Origin: Roseateles_B sp041906185
GTDB lineage: Bacteria > Pseudomonadota > Gammaproteobacteria > Burkholderiales > Burkholderiaceae_C
Assembly (NCBI GenBank): GCA_041906185.1
Contig: JAYRJQ010000021.1
Coordinates: forward strand, 1 to 64,000
Reading direction: 5' to 3'
Length of the DNA stretch: 64,000 bases
Below the pieces are notes generated by a model. It saw only the letters and a program-made list of their open reading frames with translations, ran no database searches and was not told where the DNA came from. Below, piece after piece: positions 1-8,348 of the stretch; the first letter of the stretch is position 1, and each line of letters opens with the position of its first letter. The translations under genes were made by a program, and so were the position numbers.

Positions 1-337
1 CGGCATTGATGACGCGCTTCTGCACTTCGTCCTGCAGCTTGTGCTTCTTGATGTATTCCCAGACCTTCTTGGTCACATCGGTGCGGGGCAGCGGCGTTGC
101 ACCGACGATGGCCGCCAGCGCGCTGCTGGGGGTCAGGGCCTTCATGAAAGCCGCATTGGGCGTGCGCTTCTTCGCAGGAGCAGCGGCCTTCTTTGCAGGA
201 GCAGCCTTCTTCGCGGGCGCTGCCTTCTTGGCAGGAGCGGCCTTCTTCGCAGGGGCGGCCTTCTTTGCCGGTGCAGCGGCCTTCTTGGCCGGAGCTGCCG
301 CCTTCTTGGCGGGCGCGGCCTTCTTCGCAGTTGCCAT
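1..337 (-). CDS. SWIB/MDM2-domain protein with Lys/Ala-rich N-terminal tail (3' end cut by window)
   Basis: Partial gene running off the left edge. The start ATG (335-337) follows a GGAGAG ribosome-binding site. The first ~60 residues are an H1-like tail of repeated AAPAKKA/AAAPAKK units, expected to bind DNA non-specifically. It is followed by the beginning of a SWIB domain (NAAFMKALTPSSALAAIVG, then PLPRTDVTKKVWEYIKKH and LQDEVQKRVINA). Small SWIB proteins with such tails are common in Burkholderiales and related to chlamydial SWIB proteins; they are thought to act in nucleoid organisation, but the role is not established. The repeat DNA is prone to length change. Identity of the domain is clear; function is inference. 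Confidence 0.85.
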   Translation of the reverse strand, partial: MATAKKAAPAKKAAAPAKKAAAPAKKAAPAKKAAPAKKAAPAKKAAPAKKAAAPAKKRTPNAAFMKALTPSSALAAIVGATPLPRTDVTKKVWEYIKKHKLQDEVQKRVINA

Positions 338-606
338 TTCGATTCTCTCCATCAAAAGTTGTTGATGTGCCGGGCCACGGGCGAAGGTCGTTCCTTCAAA
401 TCTCTCGAGCACCCTGCGCGGCCTATGGTACTGCGGGCCTCTGGCAATGAGAAGGCTTTGCGGGGGGAGGTTGCCCCTAAGACGGCCTCATTTGATGCCG
501 TCGCGATAGCTTTTGTCGCGGCGCTGCATCAGTTGCACGGGCCGGACGCCTCGACAGGCCCATCAACACGGGCCTGCGCGGCCTGCGTCATGCGCCGGCA
601 CTGCCC

Positions 607-2019
607 TCAATAGACGTCACGGCGGTAACGTCCTGATGCAATGAGCGCCTGCAGGCCAGCCTCGCCGAGCTGCTCGCGCAGCAGGCGGTCGACGGCCTGC
701 CCCATGCCCTGCAGGCTGCCGCATACATAGATGGCCGCACCGCGCGCGAGCCAGTCGCGCAGGCGCTGCCATTCGGCCTGCAGCTGCTCCTGCACATGAC
801 GGCCCGGCAGGTCGCGCGAGTAGACGCGGTCCACGTGCGCGAGCATGCCCTTGCGATGCCAGGCCTGCAGCTCGTCCTCGAAGTGCGTGTCGTGCTGGGC
901 CTGCCGCTCGCCATGCAGCAGCCAGACGGGCGCGCCCTCGCCCTGCTCGCGCCACTGCTGCGCGCGATGCTTGAGATGCGCACGCAACCCGGCGATGCCC
1001 GTGCCGTTGCCGATCAGGATCAGGGCCCGCTCCTCGTTGCCGGCCTGACGGAAACCCTCGTGGGCCTGCAGGCGCAGATCGAGGGACTGACCCAGGCCGA
1101 GTCGATCGCACAGCCAGGCGGAGGCTGCGCCCGGCCGGCCCTGGGCATCGCGGCGCTCGCGCACGAGCAGCTCGAGGCCGCCGTCTCTTGGCAGCGAGGC
1201 AATGCTGTAGGAGCGCGGCCGCAGCGGGTCATCCGGCGGGAAGACCTGGACCAGATCGCCCGCCTGCCAGTCCGGCGCGGGCGCGCCCGGCGCCACGTCC
1301 GGCACGAAGCGAAGCCAGAAGAGCGGCGCGCCCTGGCTGCCCGGATTGAGGCAGCGCCGCTGCTGCAGCGTCCAGCGCGTGCGGCCTGCGTCCACCGGCT
1401 CCTCCGACTCCACTGGCCACGCGGGCCCCGCCTGCGGGACGAGGTTTTCCAGCTGCGCCCACCAGCGGGCGAGCGCGGCCGCCTCGCCGCAGTCCACCTC
1501 CAGCGTCTCGAACTTCAGCGTGGCGCCGCCCCGTGCGAGGCCGTCGGCCACCGCATGTCCGAAGGCGCAGAACTCGCGGTAGCGGCGATCCCCCAAAGCC
1601 AGCACGGCGACCTCGAGACCGGGCAGTGCCGGTGTGGTGGCGGACTGCAGGCACGCCTGCACAAAGGGCTGTGCGCTATCCGGCGCATCGCCTTCGCCAG
1701 TCGTGCTGGCCACGATCAGCGCCAGCGTCGCCTGCTGCAGCGTGGCCACATCGGCGAGGCCCAGCGGCATCAAGCGCACGCGCTGGCCGGCCGTCCGCAG
1801 CCGCCGCGCCGTCTCCTCCGCCAGGGCCTGGGCCTGCCCGGTCTGGCTCGCATGCAGCACGAGGATCGCGCCGTCCTGGCGACCCTCGGCCTCGAGCCGG
1901 GCCTGCTCCGCACGGCGGGCCTGCCGATGACGCCACCACAGGCCGAGACAGCCCGCCGCGTACAGCGACAGCAGCAGGATCGCGCCCCCCACCCGCGGCG
2001 CACTCAGGAGCAGGCTCAT
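607..2019 (-). CDS. Membrane-anchored flavodoxin/FAD-NADPH reductase (sulfite-reductase alpha-like)
   Basis: 470 aa. An N-terminal membrane helix (residues ~10-28) is followed by a flavodoxin-like FMN domain (~50-190, with the phosphate loop ASQTGQAQALAEE) and a ferredoxin-reductase module (~235-470) with the FAD motif RPRSYSIAS, the NADPH-binding motif GNGTGIAG and the terminal block YVCGSLQGMG...YRRDVY. It should pass electrons from NADPH through FAD and FMN at the cytoplasmic face of the inner membrane. The start is the ATG that overlaps the apbE stop (ATGA), so the two are translationally coupled. It is the last gene of the iron/flavin operon and the likely electron donor to the PepSY membrane protein. 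Often annotated as sulfite reductase subunit alpha, but no sulfite reductase hemoprotein is nearby, so that name is probably wrong here. Confidence 0.85.
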   Translation of the reverse strand: MSLLLSAPRVGGAILLLSLYAAGCLGLWWRHRQARRAEQARLEAEGRQDGAILVLHASQTGQAQALAEETARRLRTAGQRVRLMPLGLADVATLQQATLALIVASTTGEGDAPDSAQPFVQACLQSATTPALPGLEVAVLALGDRRYREFCAFGHAVADGLARGGATLKFETLEVDCGEAAALARWWAQLENLVPQAGPAWPVESEEPVDAGRTRWTLQQRRCLNPGSQGAPLFWLRFVPDVAPGAPAPDWQAGDLVQVFPPDDPLRPRSYSIASLPRDGGLELLVRERRDAQGRPGAASAWLCDRLGLGQSLDLRLQAHEGFRQAGNEERALILIGNGTGIAGLRAHLKHRAQQWREQGEGAPVWLLHGERQAQHDTHFEDELQAWHRKGMLAHVDRVYSRDLPGRHVQEQLQAEWQRLRDWLARGAAIYVCGSLQGMGQAVDRLLREQLGEAGLQALIASGRYRRDVY

Positions 2020-3026
2020 GCGCCCTCCTCGTCCAGCAGCAGCTGCAGCGCGGGCGACAGGAGCTGGCGCCAGCCATCGGCCTCGCGCACGACGAGACGC
2101 GCCGCCAGGCCCTCGGCCTCGGCCAGGGCCTGGCCCTCGTCGGGCCCCAGGACCATCAACGCGGTGGACCAGGCGTCCGCCCACATCGCCTGCTCATGCA
2201 GCACGGTGACGAGGGCCAGGTCATGCGCGACGGGTTCGCCGGTACGCGGATCCAGGGTGTGTGACAGGCGCCGGCCCTGCGCGTCGATGCGGAATCGCCG
2301 GTAGTCGCCGGAGCTGGCCGCGGACAGCTGATGCAAGGCGATGCGCAGCACGGGCAGGGTGCAATCCGTCGCGGGCGGTTCGACATCCACCCACCACGGC
2401 TGACCTTCCGGCTTGAGACCATGGCCGCGCAGCTCGCCGCCAATCTCCACGAGGTGATGCGGCAGCCCGAGCTCCAGGAGCAGGCGCGAGAGGCAGTCCA
2501 CCGCATGCCCCTTGGCGATCGCCGAGAAGTCGAGCATCAGCCCGCCTGACTGCGCGAGGCGCCGGCTCGCGGCGTCCCAGCGAAGCTCGCGCCAGGCCTG
2601 CAGCGGCGCGCGGGACTGCGGCCCGGGTTCGCCCGGCGGGCCGAAGCCCCAGCGCTGCACCAGCGCTCCCATGCAGGGATCGAAGGCCCCGTCGCAGGCC
2701 GCCGCGACGTGCAGGCCCGCTTCGATGACGGCCGCGAAGTCGGGCGGCAGCGCGAGGCTCTCGCCCGCCGGCAGCGCATTGAAACGGCACAGCAGGGAGT
2801 CGGGCTCCCAATGACTCAGCTCGGCCACGAGCCCCGCCAGGCGCTTGCTCAGCGCCGCCTCCAGCACGGGCAGACGCAGCTGCGGCGGCCCGTAGCAGAG
2901 CACGGACCAGCTCGTGCCCATGGTCTGGCCGCGCAGGCTGTGCAAGACCTGACCCCAGGCCGGCGCCTCGGGCACGATGTGCCGCGGGATGGCCAGCTGG
3001 GGCGCAGCGGCGTGAGTCACCGGCAT
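2016..3026 (-). CDS. apbE: FAD:protein FMN transferase (ApbE family)
   Basis: 336 aa. ApbE attaches FMN from FAD covalently to a Thr/Ser of target proteins. Family blocks are all visible: QTMGTSWSV near the N-terminus, LDFSAIAKGHAVD, VEIGGELRGHG, HTLDPRTGEPV and ADAWSTALMVLG. Start chosen at the ATG after GAGGAAG, 11 bases past the DUF4198 stop. Its likely target is the DUF2271 protein two genes upstream, which carries a flavinylation motif. Oddity: no signal peptide or lipobox is visible, although most ApbE proteins that serve exported targets are periplasmic lipoproteins. Extending the frame upstream adds only a polar stretch overlapping the previous gene. Confidence 0.9.
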   Translation of the reverse strand: MPVTHAAAPQLAIPRHIVPEAPAWGQVLHSLRGQTMGTSWSVLCYGPPQLRLPVLEAALSKRLAGLVAELSHWEPDSLLCRFNALPAGESLALPPDFAAVIEAGLHVAAACDGAFDPCMGALVQRWGFGPPGEPGPQSRAPLQAWRELRWDAASRRLAQSGGLMLDFSAIAKGHAVDCLSRLLLELGLPHHLVEIGGELRGHGLKPEGQPWWVDVEPPATDCTLPVLRIALHQLSAASSGDYRRFRIDAQGRRLSHTLDPRTGEPVAHDLALVTVLHEQAMWADAWSTALMVLGPDEGQALAEAEGLAARLVVREADGWRQLLSPALQLLLDEEGA

Positions 3027-3037
3027 CGGACGCTTCC

Positions 3038-3862
3038 TCAGCGCGGCAGCACTTCGAAGCTGGCGCTCAGGGAGGCGCGACGCAGGGGCTTCTCGCGCGT
3101 ACCCGTCACGCCCGGCGCGGGTTTGTCGCCCTGGCTGGCGCCGAGCCAGTAGCGGCCGGCCTCCGTCCATTCGACGGTGAACTCGCCCTTGGCGTCCGTC
3201 TTGATCAGCTGCTCGCCCAGCTTGTAGCGGTAGCGGTTGCCCTCGCGCAGCAGGCGCACCGAGGCGTCGGCGAGCGGCTGCCCGTCCAGCAGCAGGCGGA
3301 AGCGGCTGCGGTCACCGTGGCTCAACTCGGTCACGGCGTCCAGCGGCAGCAGCTCCAGGCCCTGGCCCTCCGGCGCGAAGGCCAGCTTGCCCGGCTCCTC
3401 CTTGCTGACGAAGACCTGCTGGCGGTTGTGCACCTGCGTCAGGCCCTGCAGCTGCGCACCGGCCGGCAGCTCCTGGTCCAGGGTGGCGGGTGTGGCGCGG
3501 AAGCGCTTGGTCTGGCCGTCGAGGACATAGCTGCCCATCAGTGCCAGCTGCACATGGCTCACGCGGTAGGTGCCGTCCTGCGTCAGGCGCAGCTCGAAGC
3601 TCTCTCGGTGACGGGCGCTGCTGCGCTGCTGCGCCTCGGCACGGCTGCCGTCCGGGGCGGTGATGAGGATCTGCTCCAGCTTCAGCGCGCGCTCGAAGAC
3701 GAAGAGGTCCTCGGACACGGCGGCATCCACGGACACCACGGCTTCCTTGCCGTTGACCTGGTAGGTGTTGGCCAGCAGCCAGGTCATGTGCGCCTGCGCC
3801 GGGGCGACCGCCGCGAGGGACAGGGCCAGGGCGCTCAGCAGGGGTCGGGTCTTGCTCCACAT
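3038..3862 (-). CDS. DUF4198 periplasmic protein
   Basis: 274 aa with a Sec signal peptide (MWSKTRPLLSALALSLAAVAPAQA) and a mature part beginning HMTWLLANTYQVNG. DUF4198 proteins are periplasmic beta-sandwich proteins often found beside metal uptake systems; a His right after the cleavage site, as here, is a common feature and may bind metal. Starts after a GAGGAG ribosome-binding site, 11 bases behind the DUF2271 gene and 11 before apbE, so it belongs to the operon. In the extracytosolic electron chain proposed here it could be an accessory or docking protein; no catalytic motif is visible. Confidence 0.8.
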   Translation of the reverse strand: MWSKTRPLLSALALSLAAVAPAQAHMTWLLANTYQVNGKEAVVSVDAAVSEDLFVFERALKLEQILITAPDGSRAEAQQRSSARHRESFELRLTQDGTYRVSHVQLALMGSYVLDGQTKRFRATPATLDQELPAGAQLQGLTQVHNRQQVFVSKEEPGKLAFAPEGQGLELLPLDAVTELSHGDRSRFRLLLDGQPLADASVRLLREGNRYRYKLGEQLIKTDAKGEFTVEWTEAGRYWLGASQGDKPAPGVTGTREKPLRRASLSASFEVLPR

Positions 3863-3873
3863 GGTCAGGCTCC

Positions 3874-4413
3874 TCAGGGCTTGATGGACAGTTGGACGGC
3901 GCCGAGCTCGTGCTCGCCCTGCGCCTTGGCCTGCTGGGCGGCCTTCACCGGCCAGCTGATGGGCAGGCGCAGCACTTCGCGGCCGCCGGCCTCGCGGGCG
4001 GCCTCGACCACCAGCTCGTACATGCCCGCCGGCAGCGCGGCCAGGGCGGGATGCTTGTCCAGCTGCAGCACGGCCTCGCCGGGAGCGCGCGTGGCACCAC
4101 TGACGCCATCGGCCGGCAGGCTCAGCGCGCGGCCGCCCTGGCGCCACCACTGGCGCATGTCGCGCAGCCATTTCGTGCCGCCGTTGTTGGGCTTCTTGAG
4201 GTCGTACCAGACCGCGAGCTGCGCCGCAGCGCCCGGCTCGCCGGCCTTCTCCAGCCACACGGCCACGTAGGGGCGGTGGTACTCGGCCACGTTCAGGCGC
4301 GGGATGTCCAGCTTGAGCTGGACCTCGGCGGCCCAGGCCGACGTCCCGGCCAGGCCCAGCATCCCGAGCGCCCAGGGCGCTCCCGTACGCAGGGGAACAG
4401 ACAGCTTCTTCAT
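3874..4413 (-). CDS. DUF2271 periplasmic protein with ApbE flavinylation motif
   Basis: 179 aa from the second of two ATGs; AAGGA directly abuts the first ATG (4419) and is 6 bases from this one. Signal peptide ~1-28 (ends TSAWA/AE). Residues 102-108 read DGVSGAT (DNA 4090-4110), which matches the ApbE target pattern Dxx(S/T)GA(T/S); Thr108 would carry the FMN. DUF2271 proteins are found with ApbE and PepSY proteins in flavin-based extracytosolic electron-transfer clusters. The inferred role is a periplasmic flavoprotein that takes electrons from the PepSY protein and reduces ferric siderophore or another acceptor. Family and motif are seen; the flow of electrons is inference. Confidence 0.85.
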   Translation of the reverse strand: MKKLSVPLRTGAPWALGMLGLAGTSAWAAEVQLKLDIPRLNVAEYHRPYVAVWLEKAGEPGAAAQLAVWYDLKKPNNGGTKWLRDMRQWWRQGGRALSLPADGVSGATRAPGEAVLQLDKHPALAALPAGMYELVVEAAREAGGREVLRLPISWPVKAAQQAKAQGEHELGAVQLSIKP

Positions 4414-4471
4414 GATCATTCCTTCTTGAATCCGTGCAGGCAGAGGGACAGGTGAGGGGGCGCTGCGGGGC

Positions 4472-5116
4472 TCAGTGCACCAGCAGCAGAGCCAGCAGGG
4501 CGGGCAGCACCAGGCCCGCGCCCACCAGCGGCCAGGTGCTCGGCCGGCGCCCGGCGTGCTGCTGCAGGATCAGCAGCCCGGTCACGCAGAACACCAGGCA
4601 GGCCCCGGCAAAGACATCGATGAACAGGCTCCACGCGCGGCCGGCGTGGCGCCCCTTGTGCAGGTCGTTGACATAGGCCAGCCAGCCACGGTCGCTGCGC
4701 TCGTACTCGACCGCGCCCGCCTGGCGGTCGACGCGCAGCCACGCATCGCCACCGGGCCGCGGCAGGGCCATGTAGAGCTCGTCCTCGGACCACTCGATGC
4801 TGCCGTCGCGCGCCAGGTCGCCGTCCACCTCGCGCGCCAGCCAGGCCTGCAGCGCCGCCGGCACCGGGGCCTCACCGCGCAGCGAGCTGGCCGCCATCTC
4901 GGGCAGGAGCGTCGCGGGCAGTTGCAGCGTGCGCTGCACCACCTGCGGCTTGCTCTCGATGTCCGCGGCGTGGTTGAGCGTGAAGCCCGTGACGGCGAAC
5001 AGCAGCATGCCCACGAGCGACAGCGCCGAGCTGATCCAGTGCCATTGGTACAGCGTGCGCATCCAGCCCGGTCGTGCCGGTGCCGCCCTGGACTCGCCCT
5101 GCTTGCCGGTCATCAT
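4472..5116 (-). CDS. PepSY-associated transmembrane protein
   Basis: 214 aa. TM1 (~24-46) contains His26 and is followed by His49; a periplasmic PepSY-like section (~50-150) comes next; then TM2 (~160-183) and TM3 (~192-212). His153, His157 and His187 flank TM2. PepSY-TM proteins such as PiuB/FoxB relatives act in ferric-siderophore reduction, and paired membrane histidines suggest heme ligation. The start chosen overlaps the PiuC stop (ATGA); an in-frame ATG at 5125 is possible. It lies between the dioxygenase and DUF2271 genes and would be the transmembrane step between the cytosolic reductase and the periplasmic flavoprotein. Confidence 0.8.
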   Translation of the reverse strand: MMTGKQGESRAAPARPGWMRTLYQWHWISSALSLVGMLLFAVTGFTLNHAADIESKPQVVQRTLQLPATLLPEMAASSLRGEAPVPAALQAWLAREVDGDLARDGSIEWSEDELYMALPRPGGDAWLRVDRQAGAVEYERSDRGWLAYVNDLHKGRHAGRAWSLFIDVFAGACLVFCVTGLLILQQHAGRRPSTWPLVGAGLVLPALLALLLVH

Positions 5117-5790
5117 TCCGCCCATTGCTGAAGCAGCTTGTGATAGTGGCCGGTCAGCGCGGTGACCTCGGCGTTGTCGCCGATCTGGCCGCGCAGCTTC
5201 ACGATGGTCATGTCCAGCTCGAAGAGCATGGCGCGGCGCCAGGCATCACGCACCAGGCTCTGCGTCCACAGGAAGGAGGCGATGCGCGCGCCGGACCGCA
5301 CGGGCTCGACGCGGTGCAGGGACGTCGAGGGGTAGACGATGGCGTCGCCCGCGGCCAGCTTGACCTCGTGCGTGCCATAGCTGTCCTCGACGATCAGCTC
5401 GCCGCCCTCGTACTCCTCGGGCTCACTCAGGAAGACCGTCGTCGAGACGTCGGTCCGCACGACCTGGCCGCTGCGGCGGTCCGTCTGCAGGGCGTTGTCG
5501 ATATGGTTGCCGTACTGGCCGCCGCCCTGGTAGCGATTGAACATGGGCGGCAGCACGTGGCGCGGCAGAACGGCGGAGACGAACAGCGGATGGCGCTGCA
5601 GCGCCGCCGACACGCGCCCGGACAGCGCCAGGAAGGCCGGCGAGTCCGGGCTCAGCTGCTCGTTGTCCTTGGCGTGCGCAGCCTGCGGGCCGGCCGTGGC
5701 AAGACCTGACACCCAGCCCGCCTCATCCAGGGCCTGGCGCAGCGACTGCACGTCTGCCTTGCTCAGTACTTCGGGGATGTGCAGCAACAT
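5113..5790 (-). CDS. piuC: Fe(II)/2-oxoglutarate-dependent dioxygenase, PKHD-type (PiuC/YbiX)
   Basis: 225 aa, full length for the family. The iron ligands are visible as His96-x-Asp98 (GNHIDNA) and His159 (SLHRVEP), with Arg169 for 2-oxoglutarate. PiuC/YbiX genes nearly always sit next to catecholate-siderophore TonB receptors, as here; a role in processing the siderophore or the receptor is suspected but unproven. Starts 43 bases behind the receptor gene with AGGAG upstream, and its stop overlaps the PepSY start, so it is part of the Fur-controlled operon. Confidence 0.92.
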   Translation of the reverse strand: MLLHIPEVLSKADVQSLRQALDEAGWVSGLATAGPQAAHAKDNEQLSPDSPAFLALSGRVSAALQRHPLFVSAVLPRHVLPPMFNRYQGGGQYGNHIDNALQTDRRSGQVVRTDVSTTVFLSEPEEYEGGELIVEDSYGTHEVKLAAGDAIVYPSTSLHRVEPVRSGARIASFLWTQSLVRDAWRRAMLFELDMTIVKLRGQIGDNAEVTALTGHYHKLLQQWAE

Positions 5791-5833
5791 GGGCGACTCC
5801 TGGAGGGGCGATGGCGGGGGGTCAGGGCCTGTT

Positions 5834-8170
5834 TCAGAACAGCAGGTTGGCGCTCAGCGTGGCGCTGCGCTCCGCGCCCAGCTTCATGCGGGCGCCGCTG
5901 TTGTTGAGCGAGGCGATGTAGGTCTTGTCGAACAGATTGCCGACGTTGAGCTGGAACTTCAGGGTCTTGCTCCAGGCATAGGCCGCCATCAGGTCGGTCA
6001 CCGTGTAGGCCGGGATGGTGGGCATGCTCTGCGCCGCCATGGCCGTGGTGATCGCGCGCTTCTGCTCGGAGACATGGCGCAGGCCGCCGCCGACGGTCAG
6101 GTCGCCGAAGGTGTAGGACGTCCACACCGTGGCAGTCCAGTCCGGGGACCAGCGCACGCCGATGGTCTCGGTCGTGCGGTCGCTGCTCCACTGGTTCGAC
6201 TGCTTCGTCTTCATGCGCGCCACGCCCGCCGAGACCTGCCAGAAGTTGGTGATCTGGCCGACGGCCGAGAGCTCGAGGCCCGTCACGCGGGTCTTGCCCA
6301 TGGGCACGGGGTTCTTGAGGTCGTCGTAGGAGACCTGACCCTCGTTGCGGGTGTGGTACAGCGCGGCGCTGACGTTCAGGCGGCGGTCCAGCAGCTCCCA
6401 CTTGGCGCCCAGCTCGACGTTGCTGGTCTTCTGCGGATCCAGCGCTGCGTTGGCCTGGCTGGTGGCGCTGGAGGACAGCACGAAGTTGTCGCCGCCCGGC
6501 GGGGTGTAGCTGTTGGCCAGCGAGACGTAGACCGAGCCCTCGGCCGCCGGCTTGTAGACCAGGCCCAGGTTCCAGCTCTTGAGCCAGTCGCTGCTCGAGA
6601 GGTTGCTCGGCACGAAGCTGCCGACGTCATAGCCCTGCGGCTTGTACGTGGCCAGATTGCCGCCGGTGCCGCCCGTCACGAGGGTGCTGCTGTTGGTGCG
6701 CAGGCTGTAGTGCTCGACGCGCAGGCCGGCGTTCAGCTTGAGCTGCTCGCTCAGGTGCAGGGTGTCGAAGGCGTACAGCGCCTGGGTGAGGCTGCGGCCG
6801 TCGGTGTCCGCGCCGGTGGCGATGGGCGTGCCGAGCACGTCGGCCGTGTTCGGGGCGTACAGGTTGGCGTTGGGCAGGGCGATGCCCGGCACCTTCGTCT
6901 TGTTCAGCACGACGTCCACGGTGCTGCTGCTGCCGTTGGTGAAGCCACGGTTGCTCTGGGTCTCCATCAGCAGCTCGAAACCGGCGCTGAGGTCGTTCTG
7001 CAGGCCGCCCAGCTTGAAGCCGGTCACGACATTGGTCTGGTTGCCCAGGATCTCGTTGCGCTGGTCCACGCGCTGGCGGCTGCGGGCCACCTCGAGGGCC
7101 TGCGTGCCGGCGTTGATGCTCAGGCCGTTGACGCCCGTCAGCACGCGGTCCATGTGGGTGCGGCCGTAGCGGGTCAGGCTGCGCAGCTGCGTGCCGCCGC
7201 CGAGGTCCATCTCGAGGCGCGCGGAGACCATGTCGGCATCGACCTTCTCGTAGTCGGACGCGCTGCCGTAGTAGTTCTCGCGACGCACCTTGCTGGCGGC
7301 CTGGATCGTGGCGTTGGCGTTGTAGAAGCCCGCCATGCCCGTGGTGGGGATGGCGCCGTCCGGCACATTGTTCTGACGCAGGTGCTGGGAGTAGAGGAAG
7401 ACGCGCGTCGGCGTGTTCAGGCCGAAGGCGATCGAGGGGGCGATGCCCCAGCCCTTGTTCTTGACGAGGTCGCGGCCCTCGATGCCGCCGTCCTGCACCA
7501 TCACATTGACGCGGGCGGCGGTGTTCGTGCCCAGCTGCACATTGCTGTCAAGCGTGGCGCGCTTGCGGCTGGCGGTGCCGAGGCTCACGTTGAGCTCGTT
7601 GAACTGGTCCGCCTGCGGCTGCTTGCTGATCAGGTTGATGTAGCCGGCGCTGGCGCCGCGGCCGATGTCCGCGCCGGACGGGCCCTTGACCACTTCGACG
7701 GACTCGAGATTGAAGGTGTCCCGGGTCACGGCGCCGAGGTCGCGCATGCCATCGACGAAGGTGGCCGACTGCGTGGAGAAGCCGCGCATCTGGAAGGTGT
7801 CACCGGCCGAGGTGTTGCCGTTCTCGCCCAGCTGCATGGTGATGCCCGGGGTGTTGCGCAGCGCGTCCATCAGCGAGGCCGCGCCCTGCTCCTGCAGCAT
7901 TTCCTTCTTGATGACCTGCACCGTCTTGGGCGTGTCCAGCAGCGGCTGGGTCAGCTTGGCGTTGGCGCTGGTGTCGGCCTTGAAGCCGGACTCCGGCGCG
8001 GCCGTGGCCTTCAGGGTGGGCAGCACCTGCTCCTGCGCCTTGGTGGTGGCAGCGGGGGCGGCGCCCTCGGCGGCCAGGGCCAGACCGGGGAGGCTGCCGG
8101 CCAGCAGGGCCAGGGCCGTGGTGCTCAGGCGGGCGGGCGCCGCGTGCTTGCGGCTCTTGATGTGGGACAT
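5834..8170 (-). CDS. TonB-dependent siderophore receptor (Fiu/PiuA-like)
   Basis: 778 aa with a signal peptide (cleavage near ALA/AEG, ~34), a plug domain (~80-200, including KTVQVIKKEMLQEQGAASLMDALRNTPGI written here only in outline) and a 22-strand barrel ending in the aromatic C-terminal signature TLSANLLF. It should import ferric catecholate-type siderophores across the outer membrane using TonB energy. Directly upstream is a perfect 17-bp Fur-type dyad (8316-8332). First gene of the operon that continues through piuC to the flavodoxin reductase. The substrate is inferred from the PiuC neighbour; no siderophore synthesis genes are present, so it may use foreign siderophores. Confidence 0.93.
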   Translation of the reverse strand: MSHIKSRKHAAPARLSTTALALLAGSLPGLALAAEGAAPAATTKAQEQVLPTLKATAAPESGFKADTSANAKLTQPLLDTPKTVQVIKKEMLQEQGAASLMDALRNTPGITMQLGENGNTSAGDTFQMRGFSTQSATFVDGMRDLGAVTRDTFNLESVEVVKGPSGADIGRGASAGYINLISKQPQADQFNELNVSLGTASRKRATLDSNVQLGTNTAARVNVMVQDGGIEGRDLVKNKGWGIAPSIAFGLNTPTRVFLYSQHLRQNNVPDGAIPTTGMAGFYNANATIQAASKVRRENYYGSASDYEKVDADMVSARLEMDLGGGTQLRSLTRYGRTHMDRVLTGVNGLSINAGTQALEVARSRQRVDQRNEILGNQTNVVTGFKLGGLQNDLSAGFELLMETQSNRGFTNGSSSTVDVVLNKTKVPGIALPNANLYAPNTADVLGTPIATGADTDGRSLTQALYAFDTLHLSEQLKLNAGLRVEHYSLRTNSSTLVTGGTGGNLATYKPQGYDVGSFVPSNLSSSDWLKSWNLGLVYKPAAEGSVYVSLANSYTPPGGDNFVLSSSATSQANAALDPQKTSNVELGAKWELLDRRLNVSAALYHTRNEGQVSYDDLKNPVPMGKTRVTGLELSAVGQITNFWQVSAGVARMKTKQSNQWSSDRTTETIGVRWSPDWTATVWTSYTFGDLTVGGGLRHVSEQKRAITTAMAAQSMPTIPAYTVTDLMAAYAWSKTLKFQLNVGNLFDKTYIASLNNSGARMKLGAERSATLSANLLF

Positions 8171-8315
8171 GGACGCTCCGTTTCAGGGTTCGGGGGCGGC
8201 TGGCTACCGAAGCCGGGCGTCTCGCCCCCATCCCGGCCTCGATCGGCCCGGCGGGGTGCGCGAAACACCCTGGCCGTTGAAACGGTTGGCTTGCTGCGAC
8301 AGAGCAATATTCTAG

Positions 8316-8332
8316 ATGCGAAGCATTCGCAT
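8316..8332. promoter_or_regulatory. Fur-type operator upstream of the siderophore receptor
   Basis: ATGCGAA-GCA-TTCGCAT is a perfect inverted repeat, 146 bases upstream of the receptor ATG. It has the same half-site as the site at 10327-10345, which precedes tonB, and matches the A/T-rich 19-bp Fur box form used in Burkholderiales. It lies just outside the 3' end of the hydroxy-acid oxidase gene, so it controls the receptor operon. Confidence 0.8.
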
Positions 8333-8348
8333 TTGCAATTGATTTATG

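Noticed and set aside
6..365. Rightward 119-residue frame of AGAAFF repeats at the left edge
   Set aside because: Antisense to the Lys/Ala tail of the SWIB protein, which has a start codon and ribosome-binding site.
607..2019. Sulfite assimilation gene
   Set aside because: No hemoprotein subunit or cys genes nearby; the protein has a membrane anchor and sits in an iron operon.
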